A stretch of DNA of 64,000 bases from Runella sp. SP2 (GTDB lineage: Bacteria; Bacteroidota; Bacteroidia; Cytophagales; Spirosomataceae): the NCBI RefSeq assembly GCF_003711225.1, contig NZ_CP031030.1, positions 2,232,001-2,296,000 on the forward strand. Reading direction: 5' to 3'. Positions within the stretch are counted from its first letter, which is position 1, and each line of letters starts with the position of its first letter. A program made the translations under genes and the position numbers. The notes beneath the pieces are model-generated. The model ran no database searches and was not told where the DNA came from. It was given only the letters and a program-made list of their open reading frames with translations. Below are positions 26,994-35,172 of the stretch, one piece after another.

Positions 26994-27583
26994 GACACAG
27001 TTTGTTTTAATGGATAATACTTGGTGAACATTTTACGAACACTCGAATTGATTTGGTTTTGGATGCGGTTGATTTTTCCGCTCAACGTTCCTTGAGCCAC
27101 CCCTTCCCAAAGTACTTCTTTGGTTTTGGCATCCAAAATATCAATGACCAGCGTTCCTTCAGTGTATTGGGTTTGGTAAGGATAACCTCCTCCCCCCCAG
27201 CCCATCATGCCGTAAGGGTAAAAACCGCCCCAACGCCCCCATCCACCGAAGTAGGGATAAAAACCGCCTGAATAATTGGTGCGGCGTTGTTGCTGGGTGT
27301 AAGTATGAAATTGTATAAGAGCATCTGGTGCATCTTCATCTTCTTTCATTCCACGAGTGAGCAACTCCGTCCCCACTGACTGCTTGACGGTAGCCGAAAG
27401 CAAATCGCTGTTATACATCGGATTAGGCCCCGCTTTGACGTCAGGGCGTAACCAAGCAAAGGTTTTGTACTTACCCAAATCGGCGGCGGGGTTGATTCCT
27501 GCACTTACTTGGGCGAAAGCAGCTGAAACGGTCAGGGCAATCATTCCGAAAAACACTGACCCCATTTTTACGAACTTTTTCAT
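26990..27583 (-). CDS. Exported DUF4136 domain protein
   Basis: The 197-residue protein has a signal peptide ending AFAQ. The DUF4136 domain follows: AADLGKYKTFAWL, the middle block ALIQFHTYTQQQ, and the C-terminal TLVIDILDAKTKEVLWEGVAQGTL. Members are small periplasmic or lipoprotein-like factors of unknown role. It is first in a two-gene operon with the lipoprotein gene. A sequence nearly identical to one upstream of htrA lies 55 bases before the start, suggesting control by the adjacent two-component system. Confidence 0.85.
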   Translation of the reverse strand: MKKFVKMGSVFFGMIALTVSAAFAQVSAGINPAADLGKYKTFAWLRPDVKAGPNPMYNSDLLSATVKQSVGTELLTRGMKEDEDAPDALIQFHTYTQQQRRTNYSGGFYPYFGGWGRWGGFYPYGMMGWGGGGYPYQTQYTEGTLVIDILDAKTKEVLWEGVAQGTLSGKINRIQNQINSSVRKMFTKYYPLKQTVS

Positions 27584-27637
27584 TGTTTTCTAGCTATTAA
27601 TTGGGTTATATTCTTGACCAAAAGAATACCACAATTC

Positions 27638-27654
27638 TGTAGAAAATCTATAGA
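27638..27654 (-). promoter_or_regulatory. Candidate response-regulator operator upstream of the DUF4136 gene
   Basis: Read toward the gene it is TCTATAGATTTTCTACA, a direct repeat of a TCTA-type hexamer at 11-base spacing as used by OmpR-type regulators. A TTTG lies 15 bases downstream at the promoter position. The htrA upstream site matches it at 13 of 17 positions with identical spacing. Confidence 0.55.
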
Positions 27655-27703
27655 AAACGGTATTGGGCCGTATTTTTTTAAGTTTTAATCACTTTTTTAT
27701 TTA

Positions 27704-27823
27704 CCCGCCGATGCCGCTGAATAGTACAAACGCAGATTTACGCTGAAAAAAGACTTTGTCAACCCATTCTTCTGCGGCATTCTGCGGCTCTACATCTGCG
27801 CTTATCTGCGGGTAAAACTTTAA
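27704..27823. repeat. Degenerate CTGCGG/CGCAGAT repeat region upstream of the response regulator
   Basis: The 309-base gap 27584-27892 holds the operator above and a stretch with several imperfect copies of CGCAGAT/ATCTGCG and TTCTGCGGC. This resembles decayed dispersed repeats common between Bacteroidota genes. Nothing else is recognisable there. Confidence 0.4.
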
Positions 27824-27892
27824 ACACAGGCTTACACAACACTTCGACCTCAAAATGCGTAAATGTGTTTGTAAGAAAATTTGGTAGAGATT

Positions 27893-28567
27893 ATGAAAAT
27901 CTTAATCATTGAAGACGAAGAATCATTGGCACATCCATTGCGCGAATACTTAACCAGCGAAGGCCACCTGTGTGAGTGGGTTTCGACTTATCTGGCTGCC
28001 GAAGAAAAAATAGGCGTTTATGAGTACGACTGCGTGTTGGTTGACATCATGCTTCCAGGTGGTTCGGGCCTTGATTTGGTCGATTTGCTCAAAAAAACGC
28101 AGTCACAGGCGGGAATTATCATCATTTCAGCCAAAAATGCGCTCGACGATAAAATTTTGGGGCTCGAACTCGGCGCAGATGATTATTTAACCAAACCTTT
28201 TCATTTGTCCGAACTGAACGCCCGCATCAAATCCATCCAACGGCGGCGGCAATTTGCGGGCAATCGTGAAATCAAATTTGGTGATATTCGCATTGTGCCC
28301 GATTCTAAAGAAGTATGGGTACATGATTCGGAAATTGTCCTGACCCGCAAAGAATACGATTTATTAATGTATCTGGTAGCCAATGCCAACCGCGTGCTGA
28401 GCAAAGGTGCCATTTCTGAACACCTGTACGGCGATGAAATCGACCAAGCCAATAGCTTTGATTTCTTATATTCGCACATGAAAAACCTCCGAAAAAAATT
28501 ATCCGAACAAGGCTGCCCCGACTACATTCAAACGGTTTATGGGGTAGGTTATAAATTTGCCGCATGA
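27893..28567 (+). CDS. OmpR/PhoB-family response regulator
   Basis: The ATG at 27893 gives MKILIIEDEE…, the canonical receiver start; the TTG at 27881 adds only four residues. The 224-residue protein has phosphoacceptor D51 (LVDIMLP), acidic pocket E7/D8, K101 (LTKPF), and a C-terminal winged helix (LTRKEYDLLMYLVANANRVLSK; VYGVGYKFA). Its stop overlaps the sensor-kinase start (ATGA). It probably controls htrA and the DUF4136 operon through the shared operator (inference). Confidence 0.93.
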   Translation: MKILIIEDEESLAHPLREYLTSEGHLCEWVSTYLAAEEKIGVYEYDCVLVDIMLPGGSGLDLVDLLKKTQSQAGIIIISAKNALDDKILGLELGADDYLTKPFHLSELNARIKSIQRRRQFAGNREIKFGDIRIVPDSKEVWVHDSEIVLTRKEYDLLMYLVANANRVLSKGAISEHLYGDEIDQANSFDFLYSHMKNLRKKLSEQGCPDYIQTVYGVGYKFAA

Positions 28568-29826
28568 CGCTCATCACCAAAGCCACCCGCTCCTTTTTAC
28601 TTGCCTGCCTTGTTGCCTTGGCCGTGGGGGGAGTGAGTTGCTTTTGGTTTTTACACAAAATCATGGACAACGAAGCCTCCGAGCAGTTGCTCCACGAAAA
28701 AGAACAAGTGGAAGATTATGTCAACGAGATTGGGGTTTTACCCAAACGATGGTTTTCCATTTCGGACAGCCTTTGGGCCATTCGCACGCATCCTCCCTTG
28801 CCGATGGTAATGAGTGACACCGTTTTATTTAGTACCGTCCAGAAAGAATACCTAGCTTATCGTCAACTTAGTTTTGGAATTGCGACCCTCAACGGCTATT
28901 ATCAAGTTAATATCCGAAAAGCATTGTACGAAACCCAAGGACTCAAACAAGCTCTTTTGTTGGCATTTTCTGGCTTGAGTATCGTCTTGGTAGGACTGTT
29001 GTTTTTTATCAATTACCGTCTTTCCAGAAGCCTGTGGAAACCGTTTTACCGCACCCTTGATACCCTCAAAACGTTCCAATTGGCACAAAAAGAGCCTTTA
29101 AAGTTTCGGAGAACGAGCATCACTGAATTTCAAACCCTTCAGTTAAATCTAACAAAACTGACCAATCAACTTCGGCAAGATTACCAAAGCCTTAAAACGT
29201 TTACCGAAAACGCCTCGCACGAACTCCAAACGCCCTTGGCCGTCATTGCGTCCAATTTAGACTTACTCATTCAAGCCCCCAACCTGACCGAAGAACAGCT
29301 CGAACGCATCGGAAATCTGATTGAAACGGTGGGAAATTTATCCAAAATGAACCACAGTTTGTTGCTTTTAACCAAAATAGAAAACGGTCAGTTTACCGAC
29401 GCCGTTGAGCTTGATTTGAGTTCGTTGCTTTCCGAAAAAATCGACCTCTGGGAACCGCTCATTCAAGACAAGGGCTTGACCCTTCACCAACAGATTGCTC
29501 CCAATGTTCGCCTCCACATCCATAAATTGTTGGTGGATGTGTTGTTGAACAACCTACTTGGGAATGCCCTCAAACACAACCAACCCAACGGCAGCATTCG
29601 GGTTGAGCTCACCCAAAATACCCTTATTTTATCCAACACAGGCCCCCAGCCGACCCTTCCCGTTGACCAGCTTTGGGAAAGATTCAGCAAAGGTTCTTCC
29701 CGTACTGATTCCGTTGGATTAGGACTGGCGCTTGTCAAACAGATTGCTGATACCTACCATTTCCCTATTTCTTACCACTTCCAAGACGGCTGGCACCACG
29801 TCCAAATCTCATTTAACATTTCTTAA
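28564..29826 (+). CDS. Membrane sensor histidine kinase
   Basis: This 420-residue kinase has two transmembrane segments (about 10-30 and 130-151) framing a small periplasmic sensor region of about 100 residues. A linker follows, then the H-box ASHELQTPLAV with H219, the N-box NNLLGNALKHN, and the G-box GLGLALVKQI. It pairs with the overlapping response-regulator gene. The periplasmic loop has no recognisable ligand domain. The neighbouring protease suggests an envelope-stress role. Confidence 0.92.
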   Translation: MTLITKATRSFLLACLVALAVGGVSCFWFLHKIMDNEASEQLLHEKEQVEDYVNEIGVLPKRWFSISDSLWAIRTHPPLPMVMSDTVLFSTVQKEYLAYRQLSFGIATLNGYYQVNIRKALYETQGLKQALLLAFSGLSIVLVGLLFFINYRLSRSLWKPFYRTLDTLKTFQLAQKEPLKFRRTSITEFQTLQLNLTKLTNQLRQDYQSLKTFTENASHELQTPLAVIASNLDLLIQAPNLTEEQLERIGNLIETVGNLSKMNHSLLLLTKIENGQFTDAVELDLSSLLSEKIDLWEPLIQDKGLTLHQQIAPNVRLHIHKLLVDVLLNNLLGNALKHNQPNGSIRVELTQNTLILSNTGPQPTLPVDQLWERFSKGSSRTDSVGLGLALVKQIADTYHFPISYHFQDGWHHVQISFNIS

Positions 29827-29842
29827 CACTCGGCCCTTCGTT

Positions 29843-29878
29843 TCTACAGAATCTCTACAAAATCGCGCCGTAATCTTG
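29843..29878 (+). promoter_or_regulatory. Candidate operator and -7 box of htrA
   Basis: TCTACAGAATCTCTACA (29843-29859) nearly repeats the site upstream of DUF4136. TAATCTTG at 29871-29878 approximates TAnnTTTG, with the TTG at the same distance from the operator as in the DUF4136 promoter. The htrA ATG is 63 bases further on. Confidence 0.55.
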
Positions 29879-29941
29879 TTGCATCAATCAGCCACAAAGG
29901 CGTTGACAAACGATTCTTACAACCTAAAAAAACGAAAAGCC

Positions 29942-31468
29942 ATGAGTCAAAATTGGAAACAGCTCGCCTTGGTAGGATTAATCTCAGGGGGAGTTTCAGT
30001 AGGAGCTTTAGAATTGCTCCACCAAACAAATCAAGATGTTATATTGAAAGAAGCGCCGTTAGCTTCGTTGGCCAAGCTCACTTCCGCAGGAGGCCCCGCT
30101 GGCGTACCAGGTGATTTTACCTACGCCGCCGACGTTTCGATGCCTGCCGTCGTACACATTACCTCGACCATCAAAACGAGGGGAGAAAATGCCCAAAATC
30201 TTCAGATTCCCGAAGCTTTCCGCGAGTTTTTTGGCGACCGCGCTCCCAATATGCAGCAAGGGCCTCAAAAACAACAGGCGTCTGGTTCGGGCGTGATTAT
30301 TAGCCCCGACGGCTACATTGTCACCAACAACCATGTGGTTGAAGGCGCTGAAGAACTGGAAGTTGTGTTGAACAACAAACACACCTACAAGGCCAAGGTG
30401 ATTGGCACCGACCCATCGACTGATTTGGCGGTGATTCAGATTCCTGCCAAAAACTTGCAGGCATTGACTTTTGCTAATTCTGACGCGGCAAAAATTGGTG
30501 AATGGGTGGTAGCGGTTGGGAATCCATTCAACTTGGAATCGACCGTAACGACGGGGATTATTAGTGCCAAAGGCCGTGGATTGGGTATCATTGGTCAAAA
30601 ACAACAAAATGAATTTAGCGGCCCTGCGCGTAAAGGTGATTCTCCGCTTGAGTCCTTCATCCAAACGGATGCCGTCGTAAACCCTGGTAATTCGGGTGGT
30701 GCGTTGGTTAACCTCAAATGTGAATTGGTAGGTATCAACACCGCAATCGCGAGCCCAACGGGTAGTTATGCAGGGTATTCGTTTGCCGTTCCTTCCAATT
30801 TGGTCAAAAAAGTAGCGGGCGATTTGATTAAGTATGGCAACGTACAACGTGGTTACTTAGGCATTATGCTCGACGAATTGGACAGCAAAAAAGCCGACGA
30901 ATACGGCGTAAAAGAAACCGAAGGGGTTTACGTAAAATCGTTTTCTCCCAACAGTGCCGCCAAAGAAGCGGGTCTAAAACCTGGGGACGTGATTTTGAAA
31001 GTTGATGGCAACAACGTCAATACCGTACCGCAATTGCAGGAATTGATTGGCCGTAAACAACCTGGAGAATCGGCAAAACTCGCCATTAGCCGCGACGGCA
31101 GTGTCAAAGACATAGCTGTAACGCTTCGTAACCGCGACGGTGGAAATCAGTTATTGAAACCCGATGCCGCCGAAGTTGTCCTCAACGACCTTGGCGTTCA
31201 GCTCAATGACTTGTCACCTCGTGAAAAAACCGTTTTGAAAGAAAATGGGATAGAAGGAGGGGCCAAAGTAGGCAGTATCGAAGCAGGAAAACTTTCAAGA
31301 GCAGGCGTACAAGAAGGATTCATTATCACCAAGTTGAACGGCAAAGTGATTCGTTCGGTGCAAGAATTCAAAAACGCCATTGAAGGTAAAAAAGGAACAA
31401 GGGTTCAAATCGAAGGGATTTATTCCGACGAGCCCACCGACAGTTTTACGTTTGGATTTAACGTTTAA
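29942..31468 (+). CDS. HtrA/DegP-family periplasmic serine protease
   Basis: The ATG at 29942 gives 508 residues beginning with a membrane anchor or signal (LALVGLISGGVSVGALELL). The longer open frame from 29732 overlaps the kinase gene and is rejected. The trypsin-like domain has the triad H131 (TNNHVVEG), D161 (STDLAVI) and S251 (NPGNSGGALV). Two PDZ domains follow (about 285-375 and 400-505). HtrA proteases degrade or refold misfolded envelope proteins. Its location right after a two-component system, with a shared operator, fits stress-induced expression. Confidence 0.93.
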   Translation: MSQNWKQLALVGLISGGVSVGALELLHQTNQDVILKEAPLASLAKLTSAGGPAGVPGDFTYAADVSMPAVVHITSTIKTRGENAQNLQIPEAFREFFGDRAPNMQQGPQKQQASGSGVIISPDGYIVTNNHVVEGAEELEVVLNNKHTYKAKVIGTDPSTDLAVIQIPAKNLQALTFANSDAAKIGEWVVAVGNPFNLESTVTTGIISAKGRGLGIIGQKQQNEFSGPARKGDSPLESFIQTDAVVNPGNSGGALVNLKCELVGINTAIASPTGSYAGYSFAVPSNLVKKVAGDLIKYGNVQRGYLGIMLDELDSKKADEYGVKETEGVYVKSFSPNSAAKEAGLKPGDVILKVDGNNVNTVPQLQELIGRKQPGESAKLAISRDGSVKDIAVTLRNRDGGNQLLKPDAAEVVLNDLGVQLNDLSPREKTVLKENGIEGGAKVGSIEAGKLSRAGVQEGFIITKLNGKVIRSVQEFKNAIEGKKGTRVQIEGIYSDEPTDSFTFGFNV

Positions 31469-31498
31469 ACGTAAATTCATGGCTGTGTTAAGAGAAGT

Positions 31499-31534
31499 AA
31501 ACGCACTCGGCAGTTTGCCGAGTGCGTTTCTTTT
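31499..31534 (+). terminator. Terminator after htrA
   Basis: A perfect 14-bp stem (31499-31512 with 31516-31529) and 3-base loop are followed by CTTTT. It starts 30 bases after the htrA stop and just before the convergent helicase gene. Confidence 0.85.
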
Positions 31535-31538
31535 ATGA

Positions 31539-32864
31539 CTATCGAGGACCTTTTTTACCCTCGTTACGTTTGGCATACCAAGGACGTTGTCCACTCTTTG
31601 CTTTGGCGGCTCCGCCTTGTTCGGGGGCATTGCCCGACGGCTTGGGTCTAGCCCTTTGGAAATTGTTTGATTTTGGCGTTGCTGACTGTGGCTTAGGCTT
31701 AGCAACCTCATTTCCAGGCTTCTGACTTTGAGGATACGGGTGTTCTTCGACCACAGGAATCACCTTATCAATCAATTTCTGAATATCTTTCAACGATTTA
31801 CGTTCTTCCGTTTCGCAAAATGAGTAAGCCGTTCCCGAAGCGCCCGCCCGTCCTGTTCGTCCAATTCGGTGAACGTAGGTTTCGGGGATATTCGGTATTT
31901 CGTAGTTAAAAACGTGCGCCAATTCGTCCACGTCGATACCACGCGCGGCAATGTCCGTCGCTACCAAAACACGGGTAGTTTTTGCTTTAAAGTTATTCAA
32001 CGCATTTTGGCGAGCGTTTTGTGATTTATTTCCGTGGATTGATTCAGCTTTGATGTTATGTCGCATCAACACTTTCATCACTTTATCGGCGCCAAATTTG
32101 GTACGCGTAAACACCAATGCGTTTTCTATTTTCTTTTCTTCCAACAAATGAATCAACAAATTGGCTTTGTTTTCTTTATCCACAAAATACACCCACTGTT
32201 GAATCAAATCGACCGTTGACGATACGGGCGTCACTTCTACTTTTTCGGGTTCATGCAAAATAGTATCGGCCAATTTGACAATCTCGGGTGGCATCGTGGC
32301 CGAGAAAAACAGTGATTGACGGCGCGGAGGCAGCACGGCAATTACCTTCCGAACGTCATGAATAAAGCCCATGTCGAGCATTCGGTCGGCTTCATCCAAC
32401 ACAAAGATTTCGAGGTATTTAAGGCTTACAAAACGTTGAGCCATTAAGTCCAGCAAGCGCCCAGGCGTTGCCACCAGAATGTCCACACCGTTGTGAAGGG
32501 CATCCGTCTGACGAGCTTGTTTTACCCCGCCAAAAATAACGGTATGTTTCAAACCCGTATAACGGCCATAAGAGGCCAAACTTTCCCCGATTTGAATCGC
32601 TAACTCGCGGGTTGGCGTCAGAATGAGCGCTTTGATGGCGCGTTGTTTGGCATTTCGATGCAATTGCCGCTCCGACAAAAGTTGAAGAATTGGAATGGCA
32701 AAAGCGGCGGTTTTCCCCGTTCCCGTTTGGGCACATCCGAGCAAATCTTTTCCGCTTAAAACAATCGGAATGGCTTCGGCCTGAATCGGGGTTGGAGTTT
32801 CGTATCCCTCGGCCGTTAGTGCGCGGCGAATAGGGTCAATTAATTGAAGTGAGTCAAATGTCAT
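31539..32864 (-). CDS. rhlE: DEAD-box RNA helicase, RhlE type
   Basis: An ATG at 32864 gives a 441-residue protein beginning MTFDSLQL, the normal Q-motif start. The upstream ATGs up to 32933 lie in the neighbouring hairpin. Motifs in order are [22 protein letters not shown] (VLDEADRML), SAT, and [10 protein letters not shown]. The tail (about 375-441) is basic and disordered, as in RhlE proteins that bind ribosomal or cold-shock RNA. It is transcribed toward htrA. Confidence 0.92.
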   Translation of the reverse strand: MTFDSLQLIDPIRRALTAEGYETPTPIQAEAIPIVLSGKDLLGCAQTGTGKTAAFAIPILQLLSERQLHRNAKQRAIKALILTPTRELAIQIGESLASYGRYTGLKHTVIFGGVKQARQTDALHNGVDILVATPGRLLDLMAQRFVSLKYLEIFVLDEADRMLDMGFIHDVRKVIAVLPPRRQSLFFSATMPPEIVKLADTILHEPEKVEVTPVSSTVDLIQQWVYFVDKENKANLLIHLLEEKKIENALVFTRTKFGADKVMKVLMRHNIKAESIHGNKSQNARQNALNNFKAKTTRVLVATDIAARGIDVDELAHVFNYEIPNIPETYVHRIGRTGRAGASGTAYSFCETEERKSLKDIQKLIDKVIPVVEEHPYPQSQKPGNEVAKPKPQSATPKSNNFQRARPKPSGNAPEQGGAAKAKSGQRPWYAKRNEGKKGPR

Positions 32865-32884
32865 GTAATCTTGTATAAATAAAA

Positions 32885-32912
32885 AGCGTGGAAAGTAGCT
32901 ACTTTCCACGCT
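32885..32912 (-). terminator. Terminator of the DUF1080 gene
   Basis: A perfect 28-base palindrome (core AGCGTGGAAAGTAGC and its complement) is followed on the minus strand by TTTTTATTT. It separates the DUF1080 gene from the helicase gene. Confidence 0.8.
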
Positions 32913-32947
32913 CATCGGGTAACTATACCGCAAAGATAGGTAAATAA

Positions 32948-33568
32948 TTACAACGACTTAATTTTTAAATTCTTCCAGTTGACTTTGATACCCCCACCGT
33001 CGTGAATTTGAAGGGCAATTGACCCGTTTCCAGCGCCAATTTTCTCGTCGTTGATGTCCACCATTTCGTGGCCGTTCAACCACGTACGAACGCGCGGCCC
33101 TTCTGCTCTGATTTTAAGGGTATTCCATTCACCAAATTTCAAAAATCCTTCTTTCTCGTCGGGAATCTGAATCAACCAACCACGGCCGTACGATTCGTAA
33201 ATTCCGCCCGTATCGTGGTTTGGAGGGGCTACTTCTACCTGCCAGCCGCTAATTTTGGTACTTCCGTCGGGAATATTTGAACGAATAAAAACGCCGCTGT
33301 TGCCGTTGGCACCTTGTTTAAAATCAACCGACAGTTCGAAGTTCTTGTAGGTTTTGGTCGTTGCTAAGTATCCATAACCTTTGTCAGGACCACTTTCACA
33401 GATCAATTCACCGTCTTGAACGTACCATTTTTCGGTACCATATACCTTCCAACCTGTGAGGTCTTTACCGTTAAATAAATTTTCTTTTTTTTGGGCCATG
33501 GCCCCCGTTGTCAACGCCAATGAGCAGGCAGCAATTAGAAATGGTTTACGTAGATTTGAGAGAAACAT
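32948..33568 (-). CDS. Exported DUF1080 (3-keto-disaccharide hydrolase-type) protein
   Basis: The ATG at 33568 gives 206 residues with a signal peptide ([26 protein letters not shown]). The DUF1080 concanavalin-like domain begins [16 protein letters not shown] and includes [29 protein letters not shown] and [20 protein letters not shown]. Some family members hydrolyse 3-keto-glycosides, a route linked to Gfo/Idh/MocA oxidoreductases such as the Tat-tagged one at 35.2 kb. The link here is inference. The longer frame to 33709 overlaps the divergent gene and is rejected. Confidence 0.88.
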   Translation of the reverse strand: MFLSNLRKPFLIAACSLALTTGAMAQKKENLFNGKDLTGWKVYGTEKWYVQDGELICESGPDKGYGYLATTKTYKNFELSVDFKQGANGNSGVFIRSNIPDGSTKISGWQVEVAPPNHDTGGIYESYGRGWLIQIPDEKEGFLKFGEWNTLKIRAEGPRVRTWLNGHEMVDINDEKIGAGNGSIALQIHDGGGIKVNWKNLKIKSL

Positions 33569-33629
33569 TACTTTAAAGGATAAACGGTTAGTGTAAATAA
33601 TTATCAGTGCAAAACAAGTCTTTTTTAAC

Positions 33630-34484
33630 GTGAAAACCTCACTTTTTCTTACCTCCGCCCTCATTATTGGTAGCTTTTTTTCAATAAAAGCGCAAGATAA
33701 TGCCCCCATTAGCCTTCAAGAGCTTTGGAAATCGGACACACTCCTCCGCACGCCCGAGTCGGTTTTGTACGACCCCAAAGGGAAACAATTGTTTGTGGCC
33801 AATATCAACAAAATGAACGTTGATAAACCCGATGGCGACGGCTTTATCTCTATTTTGAGCACCGATGGAAAAATCAAAAACCTCAAGTGGACAACAGGGC
33901 TTAATGACCCCAAGGGCATGGGAATTGTAAAAAAATCGTTGTTTGTGGCTGATTTAAAAGACCTTGTCGAAATCGACTTAACCTCAGGAGTTATTCTGAA
34001 ACGCCATGCGGCGATCGGTTCGGTGATGCTCAATGACGTAAGTGTAAGTCCCAAAGGAGAAATTTTTGTGAGTGACTCGCGCGGACATAAACTGTACCGA
34101 TACGCCGATGGAAAATTAGAATTGTATTTGGATGACCCTAATTTGCAAGGCCCTAACGGCGTTTTTGCCGAAAAAGAGCACCTGATTGTCGCTTCCGCAG
34201 GAACGGGCAATTTGTGGAAATTGGATTATGGCACCAAAAAATTCAGTTCATGGGCCATGACCAACAAAACCGCCGATGGGATTCTTCGTCATGGTGATAA
34301 CTACTTGATTTCGTGCTGGCACGGTGAAATTTATTGCGTCAAACCAGATGGTAAAGTGTGGAAGCTCATCGACAGCAAAAATCCGCAAGTCAATACGGCT
34401 GATTTTGGTTTTATTTCTGACAAAAAAACGGTTTTAGTCCCTAACTTTTATAAAAATACGGTGACGGCTTATTTGATTAAGTAA
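33630..34484 (+). CDS. Exported NHL/SMP-30-like beta-propeller protein
   Basis: The start is GTG at 33630, directly followed by a signal peptide (VKTSLFLTSALIIGSFFSIKAQ); no ATG would preserve it. The 284-residue protein has propeller blades such as ESVLYDPKGKQLFVANI, NDVSVSPKGEIFVSDSRGHKLYRY and GPNGVFAEKEHLIVASAGTGNLWKLD. This is the pattern of SMP-30/gluconolactonase-like and NHL proteins. No metal-site residues can be assigned confidently, so catalytic activity is uncertain. Confidence 0.75.
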   Translation: MKTSLFLTSALIIGSFFSIKAQDNAPISLQELWKSDTLLRTPESVLYDPKGKQLFVANINKMNVDKPDGDGFISILSTDGKIKNLKWTTGLNDPKGMGIVKKSLFVADLKDLVEIDLTSGVILKRHAAIGSVMLNDVSVSPKGEIFVSDSRGHKLYRYADGKLELYLDDPNLQGPNGVFAEKEHLIVASAGTGNLWKLDYGTKKFSSWAMTNKTADGILRHGDNYLISCWHGEIYCVKPDGKVWKLIDSKNPQVNTADFGFISDKKTVLVPNFYKNTVTAYLIK

Positions 34485-34490
34485 ATTATT

Positions 34491-34552
34491 TTGAACCATA
34501 TAAGGGATTATAAGAAAAACTTATATGCTCTTATATGTCTTATATGGTTCAA
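34491..34552. terminator. Large imperfect hairpin between the propeller and DUF4126 genes
   Basis: Outer arms 34491-34504 and 34539-34552 pair over 14 bases (CCATATAAG/CTTATATGG core), enclosing a smaller TTATAAG/CTTATA stem. It begins six bases after the propeller gene's stop. It could be a terminator or an AT-rich repeat. Confidence 0.5.
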
Positions 34553-34563
34553 CACATCCAACA

Positions 34564-35124
34564 ATGGAAATCTTCCTCAGTCTCTGCTTGGGCGTCGGCT
34601 TAGCGGCATGCTCAGGTTTTCGGGTGTTTGTGCCCCTGCTTATCAGCAGCTTGGGCATTCATTTTGGCCTCGTCAACGTCGATACGGGCTTTGAATGGAT
34701 GGGAACGTGGGCAGCCATCGCAGTACTAGCCAGTGCAACCGTACTTGAGATTGGCGGCTATTACATTCCTTGGGTCGATAATTTGCTAGACACCATCGCG
34801 ACACCCGCCGCCGTAGCCGCTGGAACGCTACTGACCACTTCTTTTATCGAAATTGACAATCCTCTGTTGCAGTGGGGCTTGGGAATCATCATGGGTGGAG
34901 GAACGGCAGGCTTCATCCAAGCAGGCACGAGCCTTGTCCGATTGGCTTCCTCTAAATTCAGCGGAGGACTGGCCAATCCCGTCGTCTCCACCGTCGAAAA
35001 TGTCACCGCCATCGGCTTTTCACTTTTTACCTTTTGGTTGCCCGTGGTCGCTTTTGTATTGGTCGTTTTATTTATCGTTTGGTTAATACAAAAGTTACTA
35101 GCTCGAAAAAGTAAAACCACTTGA
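34564..35124 (+). CDS. DUF4126 integral membrane protein
   Basis: The ATG at 34564, after the hairpin, gives 186 residues. About five hydrophobic segments are visible. The conserved start FLSLCLGVGLAACSGFRVFVPLL and the block YYIPWVDNLLDTIATPAAVAAGTL are typical of DUF4126. The function is unknown; a transport or membrane-organising role is possible. The preceding TTG/ATG codons would put the start inside the hairpin. Confidence 0.85.
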   Translation: MEIFLSLCLGVGLAACSGFRVFVPLLISSLGIHFGLVNVDTGFEWMGTWAAIAVLASATVLEIGGYYIPWVDNLLDTIATPAAVAAGTLLTTSFIEIDNPLLQWGLGIIMGGGTAGFIQAGTSLVRLASSKFSGGLANPVVSTVENVTAIGFSLFTFWLPVVAFVLVVLFIVWLIQKLLARKSKTT

Positions 35125-35172
35125 TTCTAGGCTTTTAGCCCTATACGCGTCTCTGCCTGCAAAAAACCAAAC

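Noticed and set aside
27704-27823. Riboswitch or small RNA in front of the response regulator
   Set aside because: The CTGCGG/CGCAGAT pattern fits decayed repeats better, and no conserved RNA core could be recognised.
29732-29941. Longer N-terminus for HtrA
   Set aside because: It overlaps the kinase gene, encodes no signal sequence and covers the promoter and operator.
30059-30847. 262-residue minus-strand ORF opposite htrA
   Set aside because: The catalytic triad and PDZ domains confirm the plus-strand gene; the opposite frame is a codon-usage artefact.
32865-32933. Upstream start for the RhlE helicase
   Set aside because: The extra residues translate the terminator palindrome of the DUF1080 gene.
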